Shown here piece after piece: positions 57,415 through 64,000 of a DNA stretch of 64,000 nt. The DNA lies in contig NZ_LR655696.1 in the NCBI RefSeq assembly GCF_902168065.1, positions 1 to 64,000 on the forward strand, given 5' to 3'. The notes under the pieces are model-generated. The model saw only the letters and a program-made list of their open reading frames with translations. It did no database searches and was not told where the DNA came from. Both the position numbers and the translations under genes were made by a program. Each line of letters opens with the position of its first letter. Positions within the stretch are counted from its first letter, which is position 1. Source of the DNA: Mycobacterium tilburgii (GTDB lineage: Bacteria; Actinomycetota; Actinomycetes; Mycobacteriales; Mycobacteriaceae).

Positions 57415-58160
57415 TGAGCTACAACGCAACGATGCGGGTGTGGCGCGGCGACGACACCGACGGCGCGCTGGAGAACTTCACCGTCGAGGTCAACGAGGGC
57501 GAGGTGGTGCTCGACATCATCCATCGCCTGCAGCAGACGCAGACACCCGACCTTGCGGTACGGTGGAACTGCAAGGCGGGCAAGTGCGGATCCTGCTCGG
57601 CCGAGATCAACGGCACGCCGCGGCTGATGTGTATGACCCGGATATCGTCCTTCGCCGAGGACGAGGTCGTGACGGTCACGCCGCTACGGACCTTCCCGGT
57701 GATTCGCGACCTGGTCACCGACGTCTCGTTCAACTACGAGAAGGCCAGGGAGATCCCGTCTTTCGCGCCCCCCAAGGAGCTGCAACCCGGCGAGTATCGG
57801 ATGGCCCAGGCCGACGTGCAGCGCTCGCAGGAGTTCCGCAAGTGCATCGAGTGCTTCCTGTGCCAGAACGTCTGCCACGTGGTGCGTGACCACGAGGAGA
57901 ACAAGAAGTCGTTCGCCGGGCCGCGATTCCTGATGCGCATCGCCGAACTCGAGATGCACCCGTTGGACACCCGGGACCGTTGCAATGAGGCGCAGGGACG
58001 GCATGGTCTGGGCTTCTGCAACATCACCAAATGCTGCACCGAGGTGTGCCCCGAACACATCAAGATCACCGACAACGCGCTGATCCCGATGAAAGAGCGT
58101 GTGGCCGACCGCAAGTACGACCCGATCGTCTGGGTGGGCAACAAGCTGTTCCGCCGCTAG
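57414..58160 (+). CDS. sdhB: Succinate dehydrogenase/fumarate reductase iron-sulfur subunit
   Basis: A 248-residue electron-transfer subunit. N-terminal [2Fe-2S] ligands are in WNCKAGKCGSCSAEING and LMCM. The C-terminal clusters use CIECFLCQNVCHVVRD and FCNITKCCTEVCPEHIK. All expected cysteines are present. The start ATG overlaps the sdhA stop (TAATG). It completes the Sdh1 operon feeding electrons into menaquinone. Confidence 0.95.
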   Translation: MSYNATMRVWRGDDTDGALENFTVEVNEGEVVLDIIHRLQQTQTPDLAVRWNCKAGKCGSCSAEINGTPRLMCMTRISSFAEDEVVTVTPLRTFPVIRDLVTDVSFNYEKAREIPSFAPPKELQPGEYRMAQADVQRSQEFRKCIECFLCQNVCHVVRDHEENKKSFAGPRFLMRIAELEMHPLDTRDRCNEAQGRHGLGFCNITKCCTEVCPEHIKITDNALIPMKERVADRKYDPIVWVGNKLFRR

Positions 58161-58190
58161 CCGACGGCGAAACTCGGACGCCGACGGGCG

Positions 58191-58688
<498 letters not shown>

Positions 58689-58744
58689 TCACTCGCCCCT
58701 TGCCGCCGACGACAAATTCGCTCGTCCGAGATTACCCGCCGAGT

Positions 58745-59730
58745 ATCCGTGCTCCTCGGCGACGTCGGGATGGGCGCGCAATCTGCTTTTCTGCTTTTCC
58801 AGGCGTTGCGGCCGTAGACGGCGAAGATCGGATCGGACGGCTTGTGCGCCGGATTCCAAGACCGATCGGCGCGCGGCGAGTTCGGGCGGCAGCGACAGCA
58901 CCGGCAGTTACACGTCAAGCCGGGGATTGAAAAAGATAGGGCACCGAGATGCGCTCGCTCGTTTGCCCGTCTAGGTTGACCCGGTTCGGTGGCACGCAGG
59001 TAGCCGCTGGTCGCGACCTCCAGAAGTTAGCCGATGTTCACGATAAACGCACCGTCCAGTGGCGCCATGTAGACCCATTCGCCGGCCCGATCATCGGGTG
59101 CCGGACGCCGCCGCACCTGCAACTCCCGGCTGCCCGTCTCGGCGAGCAGCCGCACGGGCGGGATAGCCGGATGACCTTGATCAAGGTAGCCGGCGTCTCG
59201 GCGAAGGCGTCGTCGAAGACCTCCGGCAGACTGCCCAGAGATGCCGCCCAATGCCGGAACAAGGTGCGGGCCACCCGGGGGCGACATCCCACTCCGCGAT
59301 GAGACCCGGGAACTCTGGCAGCGCGGCCGGCCATTGGTTGGGGCCCTGCAGCCAGAGCAGCCAGAGGTAGTCCGGGCTTGCCGGGCCCGCCGATGGCGGG
59401 ACGTTCGGGCCCGATATCAATCTGCTCGCGCCAATCCACTTCGCCGAGCGTCCTCTCGCCACCCATCCGGGTGTAGCCGCGGAAATGCGGGCTGCGCACC
59501 ATGGCGACGGCGTCCTTGTCGGCATCGGGCAGCGCGAACAAACGCCGGGCCGCCCCGAGCAGCCGGGCGATCAGCGTCTCGGGTACGCCGTGGCCGGTCA
59601 GGTAGAAGAACCCCACCTCGTGCGCGGCCTCGCGCAGGCCTTCCCGCAGCTGCTCGGCACCGGCCCGCAAATCCACCACCGGTACCGCGGTGGTGGATTT
59701 GCGGGCCCGTCACGTGTCCATTATCGCCGC
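58745..59730 (-). pseudogene. Isopenicillin N synthase-like 2-oxoglutarate/Fe(II) oxygenase, broken
   Basis: The 5' part reads VVDLRAGAEQLREGLREAAHEVGFFYLTGHGVPETLIARLLGAARRLFALPDADKDAVAMVRSPHFRGYTRMGGERTLGEVDWREQIDIG. Then in other frames PNQWPAALPEFPGLIAEW, VARTLFRHWAAS, FDDAFAETPATLIKVIRY and WVYMAPLDGAFIVNIG occur. A stop follows at LLEVATSGYLRATE, and FFNPRLDV and FAVYGRNAWKSR end the family fold. The HxD facial-triad region between the last pieces is missing. At least five breaks are present. The start codon region is disturbed by the inverted repeat at 59662-59707. Confidence 0.78.
59662..59707. repeat. 19-bp inverted repeat at the 5' end of the oxygenase pseudogene
   Basis: Bases 59662-59680 and 59689-59707 are perfect reverse complements (19 pairs) around an 8-base spacer, GGTACCGC. 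The right arm lies where the 5' untranslated or first codons should be and copies, in reverse, the codons for VVDLRAG. It looks like an inverted duplication made by template switching. A terminator role is unlikely because no T-run follows. Confidence 0.85.
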
Positions 59731-59860
59731 AGTTAGACGAGCCTTCGACGCCTAAGCGGTGCTTGCCAACCGGTTGGTTAATTAGACAATGAAATCTCGG
59801 TCACAGTCTCTTGCGCGAATCTAACGGCGCGGGATATTTTAGCGGTGTTACTGGTGGGTA

Positions 59861-59873
59861 ACTTAGTCTAAGT
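59861..59873. promoter_or_regulatory. Palindromic operator candidate upstream of fadE5
   Basis: ACTTAGTCTAAGT is a perfect palindrome of 6-base arms around one T, 41 bases upstream of the fadE5 start. It is flanked by GGGTA on the left and ACCC on the right. Size and position fit a TetR-type repressor site, but the regulator is not in the window. Confidence 0.35.
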
Positions 59874-59913
59874 ACCCAACCGCATGTGGCGTTCTCAATG
59901 AGGAGGAAATAGA

Positions 59914-61749
59914 GTGAGCCACTACAAGAGCAACGTCCGCGACCAGGTATTCAACCTCTTCGAGGTGCTGGGCGTTGACAAGGCGCTAGGCCAAGGCGAG
60001 TACACCGACCTCGATGTCGAGACCGCCACCGAAATGTTGAACGAGATCAGCCGGCTGGCTGAGGGGCCGATCGCGGAGACGTTCGTCGAGGGTGACCGCA
60101 ATCCCCCGGTGTTCGACCCCGAGACCCACTCGGCGACCTTGCCGGAGGCATTCAAAAAGTCTGTTTACGCCGTTCAAGAGGGCGGCTGGGACAAGGTCGG
60201 CCTCGACGAGGCCCTGGGCGGTGTGCCCGCCCCCAAGGCGCTGCTATGGGCGCTGCACGAGCACATCCTCGGCGCCAACCCGGCCGTGTGGATGTACGCC
60301 GGCGGTGCCGGATTCGCCAACATCCTGTACCACCTCGGCACCGAGGAGCAGAAGAAGTGGGCCGTCCTGGCCGCCGAGCGCGGGTGGGGCTCCACGATGG
60401 TGCTGACCGAGCCGGACGCCGGTTCGGACGTCGGCGCCGGCCGCACCAAGGCGGTGCAGCAGGAAGACGGTTCCTGGCACATCGAGGGCGTCAAGAGGTT
60501 CATTACCTCGGCCGACTCGGGTGACCTGTTCGAGAACATCTTCCACCTGGTGCTGGCCCGCCCGGAGGGCGCCGGCCCCGGCACCAAGGGGCTGTCGCTG
60601 TTCTTTGTGCCCAAGTTTCTGTTCGACTTCGAGACCGGGGAAATCGGCGAGCGCAACGGCGCCTTCGTCACCAACGTCGAGCACAAGATGGGTCTCAAGG
60701 TCTCCGCGACCTGCGAGCTCTCCTTCGGTCAGCACGGCGTGCCCGCGAAGGGCTGGCTGGTCGGCGAGGTGCACAACGGCATCGCGCAGATGTTCGAGGT
60801 CATCGAGCAGGCCCGCATGATGGTCGGCACCAAGGCGATCGCCACGCTGTCGACCGGTTACCTGAACGCGCTGGCCTACGCCAAGGAGCGGGTGCAGGGC
60901 GCCGACATGACCCAGATGACCGACAAGACCGCACCGCGGGTGACCATCACGCATCATCCCGACGTGCGCCGGTCGCTGATAACCCAGAAGGCCTACGCCG
61001 AGGGGCTGCGCGCGCTGTACCTGTTCACCTCCACCTACCAGGACGCGGCGGTCGCGGAGGCGATCCACGGCGTGGACGCCGACCTGGCGGTCCGGGTCAA
61101 CGACCTGATGCTGCCCGTCGTCAAGGGTGTCGGGTCCGAGCAGGCCTACGCGAAGCTGACCGAGAGCATGCAGACCTACGGTGGCTCCGGCTTCCTGCAG
61201 GACTACCCGATCGAGCAGTACATCCGGGACGCGAAGATCGACTCGCTCTACGAGGGCACCACGGCCATTCAGGCGCAGGACTTCTTCTTCCGCAAGATCG
61301 TCCGTGACAAGGGTGTGGCCCTGGCGCACGTGTCGGAGCAGATCCAGCAGTTCGTCGACAGCGAGTCCGGCAACGGGCGGCTGAAGACCGAGCGGGAGCA
61401 CCTGGCCAAGGCGTTGGCCGACGTCCAGGGCATGGCGAGCACGCTGACCGGCTACCTGATGGCCGCGCAGGAAGACGTCACCAGCCTCTACAAGGTGGGC
61501 CTGGGCTCGGTGCGCTTCCTGATGAGCGTCGGTGACCTGGTCATCGGCTGGCTGTTGCAGCGTCAGGCGGCGGTAGCCGTGGCGGCGCTCGACGCTGGTG
61601 CCAGTGGCGCCGAGCGGTCCTTCTACGAGGGCAAGATCGCGGTCGCGTCGTTCTTCGCGAAGAACTTCCTGCCGCTGTTGGCCAGCACTCGCGAGGTGCT
61701 CGAGACGCTGGACAACGAGATCATGGAGCTGGACGAGGCGGCCTTCTAA
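59914..61749 (+). CDS. fadE5: Acyl-CoA dehydrogenase FadE5
   Basis: A 611-residue acyl-CoA dehydrogenase that introduces the alpha-beta double bond in medium to long acyl-CoAs, with FAD. GTG 59914 has a strong GAGGAGG 9-10 bases upstream. It contains [15 protein letters not shown] (flavin/substrate loop), FITSADSGD, and the catalytic Glu447 in [15 protein letters not shown], the position known in M. tuberculosis FadE5. The C-terminal extension forms a helical bundle. The frame is intact. Two terminators follow the stop. Confidence 0.96.
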   Translation: MSHYKSNVRDQVFNLFEVLGVDKALGQGEYTDLDVETATEMLNEISRLAEGPIAETFVEGDRNPPVFDPETHSATLPEAFKKSVYAVQEGGWDKVGLDEALGGVPAPKALLWALHEHILGANPAVWMYAGGAGFANILYHLGTEEQKKWAVLAAERGWGSTMVLTEPDAGSDVGAGRTKAVQQEDGSWHIEGVKRFITSADSGDLFENIFHLVLARPEGAGPGTKGLSLFFVPKFLFDFETGEIGERNGAFVTNVEHKMGLKVSATCELSFGQHGVPAKGWLVGEVHNGIAQMFEVIEQARMMVGTKAIATLSTGYLNALAYAKERVQGADMTQMTDKTAPRVTITHHPDVRRSLITQKAYAEGLRALYLFTSTYQDAAVAEAIHGVDADLAVRVNDLMLPVVKGVGSEQAYAKLTESMQTYGGSGFLQDYPIEQYIRDAKIDSLYEGTTAIQAQDFFFRKIVRDKGVALAHVSEQIQQFVDSESGNGRLKTEREHLAKALADVQGMASTLTGYLMAAQEDVTSLYKVGLGSVRFLMSVGDLVIGWLLQRQAAVAVAALDAGASGAERSFYEGKIAVASFFAKNFLPLLASTREVLETLDNEIMELDEAAF

Positions 61750-61777
61750 GCCGCCTCGTCCAGCTGGACCGCACGCG

Positions 61778-61814
61778 AATCCCCCGCTTCTGCCTCACTT
61801 CGAAGCGGGGGATT
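61778..61814. terminator. Hairpin terminator after fadE5
   Basis: A perfect 13-base-pair stem, AATCCCCCGCTTC pairing with GAAGCGGGGGATT, with an 11-base loop, begins 29 bases after the fadE5 stop. The right arm is followed by TTG, so the T-run is weak. It probably acts in tandem with the stronger hairpin just downstream. Confidence 0.75.
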
Positions 61815-61819
61815 TGCCC

Positions 61820-61863
61820 AAAAGGCCGCCTCTGGATCCTCTCACTCCAGCGGCGGCCTTTTT
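61820..61863. terminator. Strong intrinsic terminator after fadE5
   Basis: The stem AAAAGGCCGCC pairs with GGCGGCCTTTT and extends inward through CTGGA/TCCAG with one mismatch, leaving a 9-base loop. Five T follow the G+C stem. The A-run on the left lets it also act on the opposite strand, but the fadA2 stop is 190 bases further on. Confidence 0.88.
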
Positions 61864-62052
61864 CGTGCGCCCATAGTTTTCCTACCGGCGGCCGACTCAG
61901 GGATGCCCCGTGTTGCCGTCGGGGTCGGGGGTCAGACCACAACACGGGGCAATCCGGTCTTCGGTTACCCATCCCTCGGCGTTACTAATCCGCTGTGACG
62001 AACTTCATTCGCCGACGGTCACCATGACCCGGTCTACCGGGTTCAGGGCAGT

Positions 62053-63405
62053 TCACGCCTCCAAGATCGCGGCGACACCCTGGCCACCCGCGGCGCAGAT
62101 TGAGATCAGCGCGCGCAGCGGCGCCCCACCTTTCGTCTCTTTCTTCTTTTCGGCGAGTTGCTTGGCGGCCTGGGCGAGGATCCGCCCGCCGGTGGCCGCG
62201 AAGGGGTGCCCGGCGGCCAGCGACGAACCATTGAAGTTCAGCTTGGACCGGTCGATCGAGCCGAGGGCGGCGTCAAGGCCCAGCCGTTCCTTGCAGTACT
62301 CCTCGGACTCCCAGGCCTGCAGATGCGCCAGCACGACCGACGCGAACGCCTCGTGGATCTCATAGAAGTCGAAGTCCTGCAGGCTCAGCCCGTTGCGAGC
62401 CAGCAACCGCGGCACCGCATAGGTGGGCGCCATCAGCAGCCCGTCGCGCCCGCTGACATAGTCGACCGCGGCGGTCTCGGTGTCCACCAGATACGCCAGG
62501 ACAGGCAGCGAGTGATCGGCCGCCCACTGCTCGGTCGACAGCAGGGCGACCGAGGCCCCATCGGTCAGCGGGGTGGAGTTGCCCGCCGTCATCGTGGCGT
62601 CGCCGGCCTTCACCCCGAACACCGGGCGCAGCGTGGCGAGCTTTTCCACGCTGGAATTGGGCCGCAGGTTGTCATCGCGGTACAGCCCCAAAAACGGGGT
62701 GACGAGATCGTCGAAGAAGCCGCGGTCGTAGGCCGCGACCATGTTCCGGTGGCTAGCGACAGCGAGTTCGTCCTGGTCTATCCGCTTGATGCCCATCTTC
62801 TTGGCGGTGATGGCGGCGTGTTCGCCCATCGACAGCCCGGTGCGGGGCTCGCTGTTGTCCGGCACCTCGATGCCCAGGGTGGCGGGCAGCGCGCCGACCA
62901 GCTTCAGCCGTTCCAGGTTGGACTTGGAGCGGCGCAACTTCAGCAGCTGGCGCCGCAGGTTGTCGCTCAGGCCGATCGGCGGATCCGACGTGGTGTCCAC
63001 CCCGCCCGCGGCGGCGACGTCGTAGCGACCGGACGCGATGCCGTCGGTGGCGGCGATGGCCGCCTGCAGGCCGGTGCCGCATGCCTGCTGAATGTCGAAT
63101 GCCGGCGTGTATGAAGACAATTGGGAGCCGAGGACGCACTCGCGCATCAGGTTGAAGTCGCGGCTGTGTTTGAGCACCGCGCCGCCGACGACCGCGCCGA
63201 GGCGCTGGCCCCGCAGCCCGAACCGGTCCACCAGCCCGCCCAGGGCGGCGCTGAACATGTCCTGGTTGGACGCCTCGGCGTAGGCGCCGTCCGACCGCGC
63301 GAACGGGATGCGATTGCCGCCCAGGACGGCGACCCGCCGCGGGGATTTCAGGCTCGTCTGAGCTGCTTGATCAGTTGTTTCAGAACTTGCAGGGGCCACG
63401 TTCAT
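62053..63405 (-). CDS. fadA2: Acetyl-CoA acyltransferase (thiolase) FadA2
   Basis: A 450-residue thiolase that cleaves 3-ketoacyl-CoA at the end of beta-oxidation. The acyl-accepting Cys109 is in PAFDIQQACGTGLQAAIAA. The His of the oxyanion/base site is in NFNGSSLAAGHPFAATGGR, and the second Cys in ISICAAGGQGVA. The DFYEIHEAFASV motif is also present. The frame and length are normal. It is divergent from fabG4 across a 134-base promoter region and lies opposite fadE5, so the three probably serve one fatty-acid pathway. Confidence 0.95.
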   Translation of the reverse strand: MNVAPASSETTDQAAQTSLKSPRRVAVLGGNRIPFARSDGAYAEASNQDMFSAALGGLVDRFGLRGQRLGAVVGGAVLKHSRDFNLMRECVLGSQLSSYTPAFDIQQACGTGLQAAIAATDGIASGRYDVAAAGGVDTTSDPPIGLSDNLRRQLLKLRRSKSNLERLKLVGALPATLGIEVPDNSEPRTGLSMGEHAAITAKKMGIKRIDQDELAVASHRNMVAAYDRGFFDDLVTPFLGLYRDDNLRPNSSVEKLATLRPVFGVKAGDATMTAGNSTPLTDGASVALLSTEQWAADHSLPVLAYLVDTETAAVDYVSGRDGLLMAPTYAVPRLLARNGLSLQDFDFYEIHEAFASVVLAHLQAWESEEYCKERLGLDAALGSIDRSKLNFNGSSLAAGHPFAATGGRILAQAAKQLAEKKKETKGGAPLRALISICAAGGQGVAAILEA

Positions 63406-63458
63406 CTCCGGTTATCAGTTTGGGGAATTGGCCGTTGCGACCCATACTACCGACTGTT

Positions 63459-63474
63459 CTTACTTTACAGTAAG
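63459..63474. promoter_or_regulatory. Inverted repeat in the fadA2-fabG4 intergenic region
   Basis: CTTACT-TTAC-AGTAAG is a perfect 6-base inverted repeat with a 4-base spacer. It is 54 bases upstream of fadA2 and 65 upstream of fabG4, in an AT-rich patch. Its position suits control of both divergent genes by a TetR-type regulator. Its TAAG/CTTA core recalls the dyad upstream of fadE5. Confidence 0.4.
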
Positions 63475-63539
63475 TTAGTACTCGTTACGGTTGGTTTGTC
63501 CGATACGTTCGACCCAGAAAGACAACGGAAGGCAGCTCA

Positions 63540-64000
63540 GTGGCTCCCAATCGTTCCTCCGACCTGTTCTCGCAAGTCGTCAATTCGGGCCCCGGATCTT
63601 TTCTGGCCAAGCAACTCGGGGTCCCACAGCCGGAGAATCTACGCCGCTACTCCCCCGGCGATCCGCCGCTGGCCGGGTCTTTGCTGATCGGCGGCCCCCA
63701 GTACCGGCAAGGGCGGATCGTCGAGCCGCTGCGGGCCGCATTGGACGGCGACTACGACCTGGTCGGCAACAACCTCGGCGGCCGCTGGGCCGACAAGTTC
63801 GGCGGCCTAGTGTTCGACGCCACCGGCATCACGATGCCGGAAGGCCTCAAGGCGCTGCACGATTTCTTCACCCCGCTGCTGCGCGACCTGGGCCACTGCG
63901 CGCGCGTCGTGGTGGTCGGCACCACTCCCGACGCCGCCGCCAGCACCGACGAGCGGATCGCACAGCGCGCCCTGGAAGGCTTCACCCGCTCGCTGGGCAA
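63540..64000 (+). CDS. fabG4: 3-oxoacyl-ACP/CoA reductase FabG4, N-terminal part
   Basis: GTG 63540 opens [51 protein letters not shown], preceded by GGAAGG. The frame stays open to the window end (153 codons): [40 protein letters not shown] and [16 protein letters not shown]. This is the flavodoxin-like N-terminal domain found only in high-molecular-weight FabG4. The catalytic ketoreductase domain lies beyond the window. It acts with FadA2 and FadE5 in acyl-CoA metabolism. Confidence 0.92.
   Translation, partial: MAPNRSSDLFSQVVNSGPGSFLAKQLGVPQPENLRRYSPGDPPLAGSLLIGGPQYRQGRIVEPLRAALDGDYDLVGNNLGGRWADKFGGLVFDATGITMPEGLKALHDFFTPLLRDLGHCARVVVVGTTPDAAASTDERIAQRALEGFTRSLG

Noticed and set aside
60244..61401. 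A 385-codon minus-strand frame opposite fadE5
   Set aside because: High G+C genes commonly produce long antisense frames. No domain is visible and fadE5 is clearly functional.

Overview
The window is mycobacterial chromosome. It has high G+C coding sequence, a complete ESX-3 type VII secretion locus, PE and PPE genes, mycobacterial fad genes and an L,D-transpeptidase. From memory, the gene order follows Mycobacterium tuberculosis Rv0338c down to Rv0242c, read in reverse. About 34 genes look intact or nearly so. About as many are broken by frameshifts, nonsense codons, internal deletions or deletion junctions that fuse two neighbours. Intact genes, fresh pseudogenes and high G+C side by side suggest a host-restricted slow grower in reductive evolution. 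A Mycobacterium lepraemurium-like member of the M. avium group is my best guess. M. leprae itself is less likely because its G+C is lower. This identification is inference. Some single-base frameshifts could be sequencing error, but the large deletion junctions could not.

Layout. 1-8,300: the tail of an Fe-S reductase-like gene, aspC, a broken yibE/F-like gene, rmlA, broken SnoaL-like, maleylpyruvate-isomerase-like and udgA genes, dcd, a broken Rv0320-like gene, tRNA-Gly(CCC) and several secreted-protein remnants. 8,300-25,800: a truncated serine protease, an L,D-transpeptidase and a proline-rich exported protein sharing a terminator, then a run of pseudogenes. The survivors there are a small secreted protein, a GT39-like membrane glycosyltransferase, one GH16 glucanase, Rv0313-, Rv0312- and Rv0309-like genes and a PAP2 phosphatase.

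25,788-39,785 (minus strand): the ESX-3 operon eccA3-eccB3-eccC3-PE5-PPE4-esxG-esxH-espG3-eccD3-mycP3-eccE3. Several stops overlap the next start by 4 bases. IdeR-like and Zur-like sites lie upstream. The structural genes and the EsxG/EsxH pair are full length. However, PPE4 has lost most of its PPE domain, espG3 has a premature stop near its end, and mycP3 encodes Arg where the catalytic His should be.

40,300-54,600: decay of an SAM methyltransferase, fadE6, a LigD-polymerase-like gene, aac(2')-Ic and a nitrate/nitrite cluster (two narK, a hemD-like gene, a cbiX-like gene, nirB). fadD2, fecB2, pxpB and pxpC survive. An AT-rich block lies at about 43,850-44,165. 54,608-64,000: an intact three-gene succinate dehydrogenase operon, a flavin reductase, a broken 2-oxoglutarate/Fe(II) oxygenase, then intact fadE5, fadA2 and the start of fabG4. 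The survivors serve iron and zinc homeostasis (ESX-3, FecB2), respiration (Sdh), fatty acid metabolism (FadE5, FadA2, FabG4, FadD2) and envelope building (RmlA, L,D-transpeptidases, GT39). Nitrogen assimilation, accessory regulators and drug modification are decaying.
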